This document shows, in pieces, positions 14,028 through 26,526 of a stretch of 59,464 nt of DNA. The stretch is from Pseudomonas bananamidigenes. Lineage in GTDB: Bacteria; Pseudomonadota; Gammaproteobacteria; Pseudomonadales; Pseudomonadaceae. The DNA lies in contig NZ_LRUN01000016.1 in NCBI RefSeq assembly GCF_001679645.1, positions 1 through 59,464 of the forward strand, written 5' to 3'. Made by a program: the position numbers and the translations under genes. The notes beneath the pieces are model-generated. The model had not been told where the DNA came from. It saw only the letters and a program-made list of their open reading frames with translations, and searched no databases. Each line of letters starts with the position of its first letter. The stretch's first letter is position 1.

Positions 14028-15491
14028 ATGGAATTCACGATTCAACACTTTATTGCGCTAGCGCCACTGTTGATCACCAGCCTCACCATTATCGTGGTGA
14101 TGCTGGCAATCGCCTGGCGCCGCAACCACTCGCAGACCTTCCTGATTTCGGTGGCGGGTCTGAACCTGGCGCTGCTGTCGATCCTGCCGGCCCTGAAAGT
14201 CGCACCTCTGGCCGTGACCCCGTTGCTGCAGATCGACACCTTTGCCTGTCTGTACATGGCGCTGATCCTCGTCGCCACCCTCGCCTGCGTCACCCTCGCC
14301 CACGCCTACCTTGGCGATGGCGGTTCGGGTTACCCGGGCAATCGTGAAGAACTGTACCTGCTGATCCTGATGGCCGCCGCCGGTGGCCTGGTTCTGGTCA
14401 GCGCGCAGCACCTGGCCGGTTTGTTCGTCGGTCTGGAACTGCTGTCGGTGCCGGTCTACGGTCTGGTGGCCTACGCCTTCTTCAACAAGCGTTCGCTGGA
14501 AGCCGGCATCAAATACATGGTGCTGTCGGCCGCCGGTTCCGCGTTCCTGCTGTTCGGTATGGCACTGCTGTACGCAGACGCCGGTTCCCTGAGCTTCGTC
14601 GGTATCGGTCAGGCGCTGGCCGCGACCGGTCTGCCAAGCTCGCTGGCGCAACTGGGCCTGGGCATGATGCTGATCGGTCTGGCGTTCAAACTGTCGCTGG
14701 TACCGTTCCACCTGTGGACGCCGGACGTGTACGAAGGTGCTCCCGCACCGGTGGCCGCGTTCCTGGCCACCGCTTCGAAAGTGGCTGTGTTCGCCGTGAT
14801 GGTGCGTCTGTTCCAGATCTCCCCTGCCGCCAGCAGTGGTGTTCTGAGCAACGTGCTGACCATCATCGCCATCGCCTCGATCCTGTTCGGTAACCTGCTG
14901 GCCCTGACCCAGAGCAACCTCAAGCGTCTGCTCGGTTACTCGTCCATCGCGCACTTCGGCTACCTGCTGATCGCACTGGTGGCGAGCAAGGGTCTGGCGG
15001 TGGAAGCCATCGGCGTGTATCTGGTCACCTACGTGATCACCAGCCTCGGCGCCTTCGGCGTGATCACCCTGATGTCCTCGCCATACAACGGTCGCGACGC
15101 CGATGCGCTGTACGAGTACCGCGGCCTGTTCTGGCGCCGCCCGTACCTGACCGCCGTACTGACCGTGATGATGCTGTCCCTGGCCGGTATCCCGCTGACT
15201 GCGGGCTTCATCGGCAAGTTCTACATCATCGCCACCGGCGTCGAGTCGCACCAATGGTGGCTGGTCGGTTCCCTGGTACTGGGCAGCGCCATCGGCGTGT
15301 TCTACTACCTGCGCGTGATGGTCACCCTGTACCTGATCGAACCGAACCTGCGCCGCCACGATGCCCAGTTGCACTGGGAACAAAAGGCAGGCGGCGTGAT
15401 GCTGCTGGCCATCGCCGTTGTCGCGTTCTTCCTCGGCGTCTACCCGCAACCATTGCTGACCCTGGTTCAGCAGGCGGGTCTGGCGGGCTGA
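14028..15491 (+). CDS. nuoN: NADH-quinone oxidoreductase subunit N (antiporter-like)
   Basis: 487-residue antiporter-like subunit, third of the Mrp-type trio. The glutamate helix [17 protein letters not shown] and the lysine-containing [19 protein letters not shown] are present. The ATG at 14028 gives the usual MEFTIQ N-terminus; the longer upstream reading frame is shadow sequence inside nuoM. Last gene of the operon, followed within 30 bp by an intrinsic terminator. Confidence 0.95.
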   Translation: MEFTIQHFIALAPLLITSLTIIVVMLAIAWRRNHSQTFLISVAGLNLALLSILPALKVAPLAVTPLLQIDTFACLYMALILVATLACVTLAHAYLGDGGSGYPGNREELYLLILMAAAGGLVLVSAQHLAGLFVGLELLSVPVYGLVAYAFFNKRSLEAGIKYMVLSAAGSAFLLFGMALLYADAGSLSFVGIGQALAATGLPSSLAQLGLGMMLIGLAFKLSLVPFHLWTPDVYEGAPAPVAAFLATASKVAVFAVMVRLFQISPAASSGVLSNVLTIIAIASILFGNLLALTQSNLKRLLGYSSIAHFGYLLIALVASKGLAVEAIGVYLVTYVITSLGAFGVITLMSSPYNGRDADALYEYRGLFWRRPYLTAVLTVMMLSLAGIPLTAGFIGKFYIIATGVESHQWWLVGSLVLGSAIGVFYYLRVMVTLYLIEPNLRRHDAQLHWEQKAGGVMLLAIAVVAFFLGVYPQPLLTLVQQAGLAG

Positions 15492-15517
15492 TTGCTCTGC
15501 TGGAATGGCTGCAAACA

Positions 15518-15547
15518 GAAACGGCACCTGCGGGTGCCGTTTTTTGT
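15518..15547 (+). terminator. Intrinsic terminator of the nuo operon
   Basis: Stem AACGGCACC / GGTGCCGTT (9 bp) closed by a TGCG tetraloop and followed by a run of six Ts. It sits 30 bp after the nuoN stop. Confidence 0.93.
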
Positions 15548-15679
15548 TTGTGGGATATTTATTCCAATGCCCTCCCCTATTTAGGAATTTGCCTTCAATA
15601 CGATTAGCAACGGCTGACATCACACAGTTGGCCTATGCCGTTAAATTCGAAAGTCGCCCATCAAGTGGAGCCAGGAACC

Positions 15680-15865
15680 ATGAAGCGAGATATTTGTTCA
15701 GAGTTGATGAACGGCCTCGAGGCATTAGCCAAAGAACGCAAAGGCAAAGTCACCTTGAAAAAAACGCGCGCCCAACGGATCGGAACCATGAAGGGCAAAC
15801 TCACACTTCCCAATGACATCGATACCTCTCTGCCAGAGGACGTGCTGGATATCTTCGAAAGGTAG
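15680..15865 (+). CDS. Small antitoxin-like protein, possibly chimeric remnant
   Basis: 61-residue basic protein. The N-terminal half (MKRDICSELMNGLEALAKE) looks like the start of HigA/NadS-type HTH antitoxins, but the HTH itself is absent. The C-terminal part (GKLTLPNDIDTSLPEDVL) looks like the toxin-binding tail of Phd/DUF2281-type antitoxins. The ATG at 15680 has GGAG 9 nt upstream; a start at 15635 is also open but adds unrelated sequence. No partner toxin is visible nearby. It could be an orphan antitoxin, a degraded fusion, or non-functional. The family comparison is from memory and not confirmed. Confidence 0.45.
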   Translation: MKRDICSELMNGLEALAKERKGKVTLKKTRAQRIGTMKGKLTLPNDIDTSLPEDVLDIFER

Positions 15866-16076
15866 AAACGCACATCGGCATACATGGAACGGTCAGACCC
15901 ACCCTGTGTGAGTTTCGCCCGCACCCACCTGACAAAATTGTAATCCCCCAATCACCTCCCCGTTATCCGCTGCCTGCAACGATGTCACCCGGCGACCAAC
16001 CGGCGGGCCCTTGCCCGTCGAACAATATAACCCACGCCGAAGCACGTTCCCGCTCTGCCGAACCCAGGAGTGATTG

Positions 16077-17402
16077 ATGGTTAACAACACAAAAATATCG
16101 ATGGCCGCTTTAGCAGTGGTCGTCGGCGCCACGCCGTCCACGGTGTTTGCAGAAGAAAACCCCGAAGGATTTATCGAAGGCAGCAGCCTGACGGTTCTCA
16201 ACCGTAACTTCTATTTCAATCGTGATCACCGCAACGGCCAGTCCAGCCCCACCGGCAATGGTTACTCCGAGGCCTGGGCTCATGCGGTCATCGGCAAGTT
16301 CGAATCCGGTTTCACCCAGGGCACCGTCGGGTTCGGGGTGGATGCCTTCGCGATGATCGGCCTGAAACTCGATACCGGTGACGGCCGCAACGGTGGCCGC
16401 AGTTCGTTCGATGTGTTGCCGGTCGACAGCGATGGTAAAGCGCGGGACGAATACACCAAGGTCGGTGGTGCGGCCAAAGTGCGGGCCTTCGATACGGTGG
16501 TGAAAGTCGGCGATGTGTTCCCGGCCAACCCGATGGTCGCAGCAGGTGATTCGCGCCTGCTGCCGGAAAGCTTTCGTGGTGTGACAGCGACCAATACCAG
16601 CATTGAGGGCCTGTCGATCCAGGGGGGACGGTTGCATGCCATGAGCCAGCCGGTGTCCAGCGACATGCGCGAAAACTTCGCGACCTTCTATGCCGGCCCG
16701 GTCAACTCGCCCTGGATCGCTTACGGCGGTGGCGATTATGCGGTGAACAAAAACCTCGGTTTCAGCCTCTACACCAGTCGCCTGAAAGATGCCTGGAACC
16801 AGTACTACGCCGGCACCGCCTGGACGTATCCGCTGTCGGATGACCTGTCGCTGTTCGGTGGCCTGAACTATTACAAGGCGGTCGATGAAGGCAAACAACT
16901 GCTCGGCCGGTTCGACAACAACATCTGGAGCGGTCGGGTAGGCGTGAAGCTCGGCGCCCATTCCGTGGCCCTCTCCCACCAGCGCAACAGCGGTAACGAC
17001 GATTTCGATTACCTGCGCCAGTCCGACTCGATCTTCCTCGACAACTCGATCCAGTACAGCGACTTCAACTCGCCGAAAGAGCGTTCATGGATGGTGCGCT
17101 ACGACCTCGACATGACCACTTACGGCGTGCCGGGCCTGTCGTTCATGACCCGTTATGCCCGCGGCACCGACGCCGATTATTCCAACGCCAACGCCGTGTA
17201 CATGCGCCGCGATGCCGAAGGCAATCCGCTGACCGACCAGAAGCGTTGGGAGCGTGACATCGAAGTCAAATACGTGGTGCAAAGCGGTTCGATGAAAGAC
17301 CTGTCACTGCGCCTGCGCCAGGCCACCACCCGTGCCACAGCGTTCGAGTCGGATCTGGATGAAGTACGGGTGATTGTCGAATACCCGCTGGCGATTCTCT
17401 GA
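16077..17402 (+). CDS. OprD-family outer-membrane porin
   Basis: 441-residue porin with a Sec signal peptide (cleavage probably after STVFA-EE). Family marks are the early FIEGSSLTVLNRNFYFNRD segment, the KVRAFDTVVKVGDVFP strand, and the C-terminal LDEVRVIVEYPLAIL strand expected of an 18-stranded OprD barrel. OprD-type porins take up amino acids, small acids or peptides; the substrate cannot be told here. The ATG at 16077 has CCAGGAG 6 nt upstream. It is a single gene with its own terminator. Confidence 0.9.
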   Translation: MVNNTKISMAALAVVVGATPSTVFAEENPEGFIEGSSLTVLNRNFYFNRDHRNGQSSPTGNGYSEAWAHAVIGKFESGFTQGTVGFGVDAFAMIGLKLDTGDGRNGGRSSFDVLPVDSDGKARDEYTKVGGAAKVRAFDTVVKVGDVFPANPMVAAGDSRLLPESFRGVTATNTSIEGLSIQGGRLHAMSQPVSSDMRENFATFYAGPVNSPWIAYGGGDYAVNKNLGFSLYTSRLKDAWNQYYAGTAWTYPLSDDLSLFGGLNYYKAVDEGKQLLGRFDNNIWSGRVGVKLGAHSVALSHQRNSGNDDFDYLRQSDSIFLDNSIQYSDFNSPKERSWMVRYDLDMTTYGVPGLSFMTRYARGTDADYSNANAVYMRRDAEGNPLTDQKRWERDIEVKYVVQSGSMKDLSLRLRQATTRATAFESDLDEVRVIVEYPLAIL

Positions 17403-17466
17403 ATTTCACGAGCAACACATTCACCTTTAGAAGCGCCTTGCTCCTTTGGTAAGAGGTGAATTTTTT

Positions 17467-17490
17467 GGCGTCCTTCGGGGCGCCTTTTTT
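17467..17490 (+). terminator. Intrinsic terminator of the porin gene
   Basis: Stem GGCGTCC / GGGCGCC (7 bp, one G-T pair) with a TTCG tetraloop, followed by six Ts. It lies 64 bp after the porin stop. Confidence 0.88.
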
Positions 17491-17497
17491 ATGCCTG

Positions 17498-17530
17498 AAA
17501 AAAGCCCGGCTCACTGAACATGAACCGGGC
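17498..17530 (-). terminator. Intrinsic terminator of the DUF2790 gene
   Basis: Read on the minus strand: GCCCGG, a 15-nt loop, CCGGGC, then six Ts (the A-run at 17498-17503). It lies 20 bp beyond the stop of the minus-strand DUF2790 gene and is back-to-back with the porin terminator. Confidence 0.75.
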
Positions 17531-17549
17531 GCTTGTGCCGCTACAGGCG

Positions 17550-17882
17550 CTATCCCCCCTGCTGACGACAGTTACCCATGACGTTGTACGTGACGGTGTT
17601 GAGCTGTCCTTTCGAGTCTTCATAAGTCATCGCGGCCGGCACGACGGCGCATTCGTTTTTCGGCCGTACAACACTCACCACTTTCTTCACGTCCAGCTTC
17701 ATTCCGTACTCGTATTCCTTGACCACCGGCGCCGCCTTGCCCTGGGCCGCCGCGTACTGCTCCATGGCCTTGGCGTTGGCACTGAGCGCCCGGTCGAACG
17801 TCCGGTCGCCACCGCCTTCGGCCAACGCATTCAAAGACATGGCCATGACACCGGTGAATGCCAACAGCTTTAGAAGTTTCAT
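17550..17882 (-). CDS. DUF2790 family secreted protein
   Basis: 110-residue predicted periplasmic protein with a clear signal peptide (MKLLKLLAFTGVMAMSLNALA-EGG). The C-terminal 60 residues carry the DUF2790 pattern: YGMKLDVKKVVSV, a single Cys in NECAVVPAAMTYEDSKG, then VTYNVMGNC. The two cysteines may form a disulfide. The N-terminal mature part contains GGGDRTFDR, shared with the next upstream gene. The ATG at 17882 is chosen because GAGGG lies 8 nt upstream; an ATG two codons earlier is too close to it. Function is unknown. Confidence 0.8.
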   Translation of the reverse strand: MKLLKLLAFTGVMAMSLNALAEGGGDRTFDRALSANAKAMEQYAAAQGKAAPVVKEYEYGMKLDVKKVVSVVRPKNECAVVPAAMTYEDSKGQLNTVTYNVMGNCRQQGG

Positions 17883-17961
17883 ATTCATTTCCCTCAAAAC
17901 ACGACTCATAAAAAAGCCCACCATCGATGCGCGATGACGGGCTCATTCACTGGAGGCTCGC

Positions 17962-18162
17962 TTACAGGTCTTGGGTCTGTTCGGCCTTCTTGTCGTTCAC
18001 GACGACAGGATTACCAGCCTTTTCCTTGGCAACGAACAGCTCCATGGAGCGGTCGTTGTTGGTCATCATCCGCTCGAAGGTGCGGTCGCCGCCACCTTCA
18101 GCCATCGCCAGGGAAGACAACAACAACGCGACGACAAAAGCACCGATCTGTACAGGTTTCAT
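17962..18162 (-). CDS. Small secreted protein with GGGDRTF motif
   Basis: 66-residue protein with a signal peptide (ending SSLAMA-EGG) and a mature part of about 42 residues that is charged and has no cysteine. The first mature residues, EGGGDRTFERMMTNNDRSME, align with EGGGDRTFDRALSANAKAME of the neighbouring DUF2790 protein. GAGG lies 8 nt before the start. It lies downstream of czcA on the same strand, separated by a REPIN. A role in metal stress is possible from position only; no known domain was recognised. Confidence 0.72.
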   Translation of the reverse strand: MKPVQIGAFVVALLLSSLAMAEGGGDRTFERMMTNNDRSMELFVAKEKAGNPVVVNDKKAEQTQDL

Positions 18163-18283
18163 GGTTGATTCCTCATTCAAGTCACTGACGGGATCAAGGT
18201 AACAATCCGAACCTTTCGTGACGGTGGCGCCGACATTACATATCCGTCATGTGCCACCGCCCTGATGAATCAATACAAAAAAC

Positions 18284-18373
18284 TGTGGGAGCGAGCTTGC
18301 TCGCGAAGAGGCCGTGTCAGTCGACTAATAAGTTGGATGACAGGCCGCTTTCGCGAGCAAGCTCGCTCCCACA
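18284..18373. repeat. REPIN between czcA and the small secreted gene
   Basis: Inverted REP heads: TGTGGGAGCGAGC-TTGCTCGCGA on the left and its complement CGCGAGCAAGCTCGCTCCCACA on the right, with about 46 bp between. It starts 11 bp downstream of the czcA stop (minus strand), so it may form the 3' end of the czc transcript. Confidence 0.9.
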
Positions 18374-18384
18374 AAAGGGATCAA

Positions 18385-21549
<3,165 letters not shown>

Positions 21550-22743
21550 TTAATGACTGTGCTCGGCCGAGGCTTTGCCCAGCTCGGATTTGAGGACAAA
21601 GCTGCCGTCGCTGGCCACTTGCACGCCCGGCGCAAGTCCCGCGGTGACTTCGACCTGCCCCGCCGCGCGACCACCCAGCTCCACCACTTGCGCCTTGAAG
21701 CCGTCGTCGGTGCGCACGAACACCGTAGGTTTGTCCTCGACGGTCTGGATCGCGGCTTCCGGTACGGCGACCTGAGCCTGACGGCTGTCGGTGGCGACCA
21801 GCGCGGTGACGAACAGGCCCGGGCGCCACGAACCCTGCGGGTTTTCCAGGGTGACGCGCACGGTCGCGGTGCGGGTCTGCTCGCCGAGCAGGCTGCCGAC
21901 GTAGGCCACGGTGCCGGTCACTTCAGCTTTCAATTCCGCCGCGCTGACCGTGACAGGTTTGCCCACTTGCACCTTGTTCAAGTCCTTCGGTGAAACGCCG
22001 AAGGTGACCCACACCCGCGACAAGTCCGAGAGCGTGAACGCCGCCGTGGTTTCATCAACCACCTCCCCTGGCGTCAGGTGCTTTTCCACCACCACACCGT
22101 CGAACGGTGCCCGCAGTTCATAGCGATTGCCCCCGGTGGCGACCACGCTGCCACTGAGCACGCTGATCTTTTGCCGAGCGTTGTTCACAGCGATTTCAGC
22201 TTCTTCCAGGGCCTGACGGGCCTGAAGAAAATCCTGTTCGGCGGAGATCTTGTCCTGCCACAATTTTTTCTCGCGCTCGTAAGTCGTACGCGCCAGTGCG
22301 AGGCGCCGTTGCGCGGCGGCCTGTTCACTGCGCTGATCGGAAATCTGCTGACTGGCGATCACCGCCAGCAACTGGCCCTTCTTGACCGACTGCCCGAGAT
22401 TGACCGACACCGACTCGACCACCCCCGGTACCCGCGGGACCACGTGCGCGGTGCGGTCTTCGTCGAAACGCACTTCACCGGGGAACGGCAAGCCAAGACT
22501 AATGCGCTGCGCCTTCGCTTCGGCCAGTTGAATACCTGCCGCCGTGATCTGCTCCGCCGTCAATTCGATGTGTCCTTCTTCGCCATGTTCGCCTTCGGCA
22601 GCGGTACCCTCTTCTGCGTGATCCGCATGCTCGGAGGCTTCATCGGCATGCGCATCGATGCCCGAGTTGCCCGCCCACATCGAGCCGATACCAATGCCCA
22701 GCGCCAGGGACGCCGCAGCGACCACGATCAGTTTTTTATCCAT
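21550..22743 (-). CDS. czcB: Heavy-metal RND efflux, periplasmic adaptor
   Basis: 397-residue membrane fusion protein. It has a signal-anchor N-terminus, then a His/Glu/Asp-rich stretch (about residues 28-60, e.g. EHADHAEEG and EGEHGEEGH) that probably binds metal. These are followed by barrel-sandwich and hairpin domains (VVPRVPGVVESV, coiled-coil around 130-190, APFDGVVVEKHL). The C-terminus ends in His-containing EHSH. It bridges CzcA to CzcC. GAGGAG lies before the start. It is 15 bp upstream of czcA. Confidence 0.92.
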   Translation of the reverse strand: MDKKLIVVAAASLALGIGIGSMWAGNSGIDAHADEASEHADHAEEGTAAEGEHGEEGHIELTAEQITAAGIQLAEAKAQRISLGLPFPGEVRFDEDRTAHVVPRVPGVVESVSVNLGQSVKKGQLLAVIASQQISDQRSEQAAAQRRLALARTTYEREKKLWQDKISAEQDFLQARQALEEAEIAVNNARQKISVLSGSVVATGGNRYELRAPFDGVVVEKHLTPGEVVDETTAAFTLSDLSRVWVTFGVSPKDLNKVQVGKPVTVSAAELKAEVTGTVAYVGSLLGEQTRTATVRVTLENPQGSWRPGLFVTALVATDSRQAQVAVPEAAIQTVEDKPTVFVRTDDGFKAQVVELGGRAAGQVEVTAGLAPGVQVASDGSFVLKSELGKASAEHSH

Positions 22744-22791
22744 GGAAACTCCTCTGCGCCGTGCATCGCGCAGTGATCAGAAAATTGAAAT

Positions 22792-24039
22792 TCAACGGTT
22801 GTCACCGAGGTCGCCGAAAATGCGTTCGATGCGGACCCGGGCGTCGGTGGCCTCGCTCACCGCCTGGATGTATTGGCTGCGCGCATTGATCAGCGTGCGC
22901 TGGGCGTCGAGCACGTCGAGGAAGCCGAACTTGCCCATTTCGAAACCGCGCGTGGCGCTGTCCACCGCACTTTGCGCGGCGGGCAGGACGGTCTGGTCGA
23001 ACGCCCGGATTTCGCCGTTGGCGGTCTGCCATTGCTCAAGGGTGGTCTGGATCTCCGTGCGCAGGCGCAACTCGGTGGCGTTGCGCAGGTCCCGTGCCTG
23101 ATCGGCACGCCGCGCCGCCGCCAGCACATTGCCCTGATTGCGGTTGAACAACGGGATCGGCATCGACAGCCCGACCACGTTGACCCGCTCACGCTCGGTT
23201 TCGCTGTACTGGCTGCCGATGCTGACGGTGAGATCGGGAATCCGCTGGGACTTTTCCAGCCCCAGCGATGCCTCGCACTGATCGATCTGCAATTTCGCCA
23301 GACGCAGTTCAGCGGTCTCGTTCAGACGCTCCAGCAAACGAGTGGGCGGCGGGACCTTGGCCAGGTTCCGAGCAGTGCTTTGCACCGTGGTCGAAGTCGG
23401 CAACGGTGCGCCCATGACCTGCGCCAGTTGCTGGTACGTATTGGCCAGATCACGCTCGGCGCGGCTCAGCTCCAGGCGTACTTCCGAGAGCTGCACTTGA
23501 GCGCGAGTGCCCTCCACCGGCGACGATTTGCCCGCCTCGATCCGCCCCTGCGCCACACGCAAACCGTGCTCGGCCAGTTGCAGCGACTGCCGGGCCAGTT
23601 GCAAACGTTGCTGTGCGGTTTGCGCCGCGTTGAACGCCTGAATCACATCGGCGCGCAAAGCATTGCGCTTGCGCTCCAACTCGAGGCCGGCGGCATCCTG
23701 CGCACGGCTGGCGACGTCGATCCGGGCGCCACGTTTGCCGCCCAGTTCGATCGGCTGGCTGAGCATCACCGTGGTGGTGCGCGATTGACGCCGAGTGTCT
23801 TCGGCTTCCCACGAAACCTCGGGATTGGGGATCAGGCCCGCCTGTTTGCGGTCACCTTCGGCAATGCCGATTTCCCACTGCGCGGCGGCCAGCTCCGGGT
23901 TACCCGCGAAAGCGGTTTTCAGGGCTTGATCCAGGGTCAGGGTCGATGCACTGGCAAGGCTTGTACAGGCCAGCAACAAGAGGCCGCTGGCGGTTTTTTT
24001 CAGGCGTGAGCGCGCCGTCCGTTCTATTAAACCGGGCAA
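22792..24039 (-). CDS. czcC: Heavy-metal RND efflux, outer-membrane factor
   Basis: About 415-residue TolC-like outer-membrane channel of the CzcC subgroup. It has an N-terminal signal region ending near LASAST, then the repeated OMF units (LTLDQALKTAFAGNPELAA and the second half MPIPLFNRNQGN). No ATG is available at the N-terminus. TTG at 24039 is preferred because GAAGGAAG lies 7 nt upstream; another TTG at 24060 has no ribosome-binding site. First gene of czcCBA, divergent from czcRS. Confidence 0.88.
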   Translation of the reverse strand: MPGLIERTARSRLKKTASGLLLLACTSLASASTLTLDQALKTAFAGNPELAAAQWEIGIAEGDRKQAGLIPNPEVSWEAEDTRRQSRTTTVMLSQPIELGGKRGARIDVASRAQDAAGLELERKRNALRADVIQAFNAAQTAQQRLQLARQSLQLAEHGLRVAQGRIEAGKSSPVEGTRAQVQLSEVRLELSRAERDLANTYQQLAQVMGAPLPTSTTVQSTARNLAKVPPPTRLLERLNETAELRLAKLQIDQCEASLGLEKSQRIPDLTVSIGSQYSETERERVNVVGLSMPIPLFNRNQGNVLAAARRADQARDLRNATELRLRTEIQTTLEQWQTANGEIRAFDQTVLPAAQSAVDSATRGFEMGKFGFLDVLDAQRTLINARSQYIQAVSEATDARVRIERIFGDLGDNR

Positions 24040-24448
24040 TGGAAGACTTCCTTCAATCAAGAATCTTTGATTGCGCCACGGTAGGGTTTTGAACTTATCG
24101 ACAAGGTGACTGGAAAATTACAAATCCGTTATCCACGTTTAATGAAAGTTGTTTTGCTCTAGGATTTCAGATTCGGATCCCGTTATAGCAATACATGGAA
24201 ACAAATACGGATTAGTTATCTGCCGAATAGCACTTGCCTGAACAGAAGTCATGAAAAATTCGATCTCATCCTGCGACAGGCTGTCGCGGATGGCCGTTTT
24301 AAAGGCCCCGAACGTTGACTCTATAGCCACTACAGCCTTTACCTTGCACACCATTCAATAACAGAGACGGTCCGGAAGACCTTACAAAAACAACAACTTT
24401 CCCGGCCAACTTAATTAAATGTCCATTAAATATAAGTGGTGAAAAATC
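24040..24448. other. Divergent czcC/czcR control region
   Basis: About 409 bp, AT-rich compared with neighbours, without a convincing gene. It contains a palindrome GCGACAG-G-CTGTCGC at 24273-24287 and the ATTAAAT direct repeat just before czcR. A 71-codon minus-strand frame at 24139-24354 has no ribosome-binding site and is not called. The region must hold the promoters of both czcCBA and czcRS. Confidence 0.6.
24414..24431 (+). promoter_or_regulatory. ATTAAAT direct repeat before czcR (candidate CzcR site)
   Basis: Two copies of ATTAAAT start at 24414 and 24425, exactly 11 bp apart, followed immediately by a TATAAG-like -10 element. OmpR/PhoB-family regulators usually bind tandem half-sites with 11-bp spacing, so this could be an autoregulatory CzcR site. 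It is inferred from spacing only. Confidence 0.4.
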
Positions 24449-25123
24449 ATGCGAATCCTTGTCGTCGAGGACGAGCGTAAAGCTGCCGAATACTTGCATC
24501 AGGGACTGACCGAAAGTGGTTATATCGTGGACCATGCCGTCAACGGTGCTGACGGTTTGCACCTGGCGCAGCAACAGTCTTACGACCTGATCATTCTGGA
24601 CGTGAACCTGCCGGAACTCGACGGCTGGAGCGTGCTGGAACAACTGCGTCGTACTCACTCCACCCGGGTGATGATGCTCACTGCACGCGGCCGCCTGGCG
24701 GACAAGATCCGGGGGCTGGATCTGGGCGCCGACGACTATCTGGTCAAGCCGTTCGAATTCCCGGAACTGCTGGCCCGGGTGCGCACCCTGATGCGCCGCA
24801 GCGAAAACATCCCGGTACCGCAGGTGCTCAAGGTCGCCGACCTGGAACTCGATCCGGGACGCCACCGGGCCTTTCGAGGCGAACAGCGCATCGACCTGAC
24901 CACCAAGGAATTCGCCCTGCTGCATCTGCTGATGCGTCAGTCCGGCGAAGTGCTGACCCGTACTCAAATCATCTCTCTGGTGTGGGACATGAATTTCGAC
25001 TGCGACACCAACGTGGTCGAGGTCTCGATCCGCCGCTTGCGGGCGAAGATCGACGACCCGTTCGACCGCAAGCTGATCCATACCCTGCGCGGTGTGGGTT
25101 ACGTGCTGGAGGCCCGGGAATGA
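24449..25123 (+). CDS. czcR: Heavy-metal response regulator (OmpR family)
   Basis: 224-residue response regulator. The receiver domain (1-115) has the acidic pocket VVEDE, phosphoacceptor Asp51 in [14 protein letters not shown], and Lys100 in DDYLVKPFE. The C-terminal winged helix (about 125-222) shows [14 protein letters not shown] and the recognition region [15 protein letters not shown] ending in [10 protein letters not shown]. It belongs to the CopR/CusR/CzcR subgroup. The stop overlaps the start of the sensor gene by 4 bp. It probably activates czcCBA and itself. Confidence 0.9.
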   Translation: MRILVVEDERKAAEYLHQGLTESGYIVDHAVNGADGLHLAQQQSYDLIILDVNLPELDGWSVLEQLRRTHSTRVMMLTARGRLADKIRGLDLGADDYLVKPFEFPELLARVRTLMRRSENIPVPQVLKVADLELDPGRHRAFRGEQRIDLTTKEFALLHLLMRQSGEVLTRTQIISLVWDMNFDCDTNVVEVSIRRLRAKIDDPFDRKLIHTLRGVGYVLEARE

Positions 25124-26526
25124 AGCCGGCCAGCCTGTCGCTGCGACTGGGCCTGACCGTCAGCATTCTCGGTGCGCTGCTGGTGGTGTTCCTGGCGATC
25201 CTCGCGTACTTCGCGCTGACCCATGAGCTCAATGCGCTGTCCCGGGACAGCCTGGAAAAGAAGATGGCGCAGGTCGAACACAGCCTGTCGCTGTACGTCG
25301 ATGCCAATGAAGTCAGTGGCAAGCCGCACATTCTGCTCGATCAGGTCATGGGGCATGACAACCTGACACTGACGATCTATGACCGGGGCAATTTGCGCTC
25401 GCCATTGCTCAAGTCCGGTTCGGGACTGACGGACCCACGGATTGAATTGAAAGCGCTCCGGCTGACGAGCGATCGATTGACCTACAGCGACAGCGCCGAT
25501 GAGAACGGGGTGAAGTTCCTGACCGCCTCGAAGCTGATTCGCCTGAAGGACGGCAGCAGCGTGCCGGTGCTGCTGTCGATGGACAATGCCCACGACCAGG
25601 CCTTGCTCAGCGCCTATCTGCGTTCGACGCTGATCGCGCTGCCGTTGCTGCTGGTGTTCATCGGCCTGACCGCGTGGGGCGCGGTGCAGCGCGGACTGGC
25701 GCCGCTGCGGGAGTTTCGCAAGGTGGCGGCCAGGGTCACCACACAGGACCTCGACCATCGGCTCTCGGGGGTGAACATGCCTCAGGAATTGAGCGAACTG
25801 GCACACGGCATCAACGTCATGCTCGATCGTCTGGACAGCGGCGTGCAGCAGTTGTCGCAGTTTTCCGATGACCTGGCCCATGAACTGCGCACACCGATCA
25901 ACAACCTGATGGGCAAGGCCCAGGTCACGTTGTCACGGGAGCGCCCGGTCGGGGAATACAAGGATGTGCTGGTGTCGTGCACCGAGGAACTCGAACGCGT
26001 TGCGCGGATAGTTTCGGACATGCTGTTTCTGGCCCAGGCCAGCCAGCCGATGGCACACGCTTCGTTCGAAGCCATAGCGCTGCAGGACGAGGCGCTCAGG
26101 GTGGCCGAGCTGTTTTCTCTGTCAGCGCAAGACAAACAGATCCACATCAAGGTGGTCGGCAGCGCTCGGGTCTCGGGGGACCGGCTGATGATCCAACGGG
26201 CGATATCGAACCTGCTCTCCAATGCCTTGCGCCACTGCCCGCCCGGTAAAACCGTTTCGCTGTTCATCGAACAGGCGCCGACTCAGGTAACGCTGCGGGT
26301 GAGCAACCCCGGCGCAGGCATCGAAGCCCGACACCTGCCGTATCTGTTCGACCGTTTTTACCGGGTCGACAGCAGCCGCACCCGCTCACAGGGCAGCACC
26401 GGCCTGGGCCTGGCCATCGTGCGTTCGATCATGAGCCTGCATCAGGGCACTGCTCAGGTGCAAAGCCATCCGGGGGCAATGACGGTATTCAGTCTGGTAT
26501 TCCCCGCTTTTGCGCCAAAGCGTTAA
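25120..26526 (+). CDS. czcS: Heavy-metal sensor histidine kinase
   Basis: 468-residue inner-membrane sensor. TM1 is around residues 10-35, a periplasmic domain of about 130 residues follows, TM2 lies near 165-190, then a HAMP region. The phosphoacceptor is His254 in [14 protein letters not shown]. The ATP-binding domain has N-box [14 protein letters not shown]-box YLFDRFYR and G-box [10 protein letters not shown]. The start at 25120 overlaps the czcR stop (ATGA). This is the heavy-metal (CusS/CzcS) kinase architecture. The ligand (Zn, Cd or Co) is inferred from the pump next door. Confidence 0.9.
   Translation: MKPASLSLRLGLTVSILGALLVVFLAILAYFALTHELNALSRDSLEKKMAQVEHSLSLYVDANEVSGKPHILLDQVMGHDNLTLTIYDRGNLRSPLLKSGSGLTDPRIELKALRLTSDRLTYSDSADENGVKFLTASKLIRLKDGSSVPVLLSMDNAHDQALLSAYLRSTLIALPLLLVFIGLTAWGAVQRGLAPLREFRKVAARVTTQDLDHRLSGVNMPQELSELAHGINVMLDRLDSGVQQLSQFSDDLAHELRTPINNLMGKAQVTLSRERPVGEYKDVLVSCTEELERVARIVSDMLFLAQASQPMAHASFEAIALQDEALRVAELFSLSAQDKQIHIKVVGSARVSGDRLMIQRAISNLLSNALRHCPPGKTVSLFIEQAPTQVTLRVSNPGAGIEARHLPYLFDRFYRVDSSRTRSQGSTGLGLAIVRSIMSLHQGTAQVQSHPGAMTVFSLVFPAFAPKR

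Noticed and set aside
24139..24354. 71-codon minus-strand frame between czcC and czcR
   Set aside because: It reads like protein in part (STFGAFKTAIRDSLSQDEIE) but has no ribosome-binding site and lies in a divergent promoter region. It may be a relic; not called as a gene.
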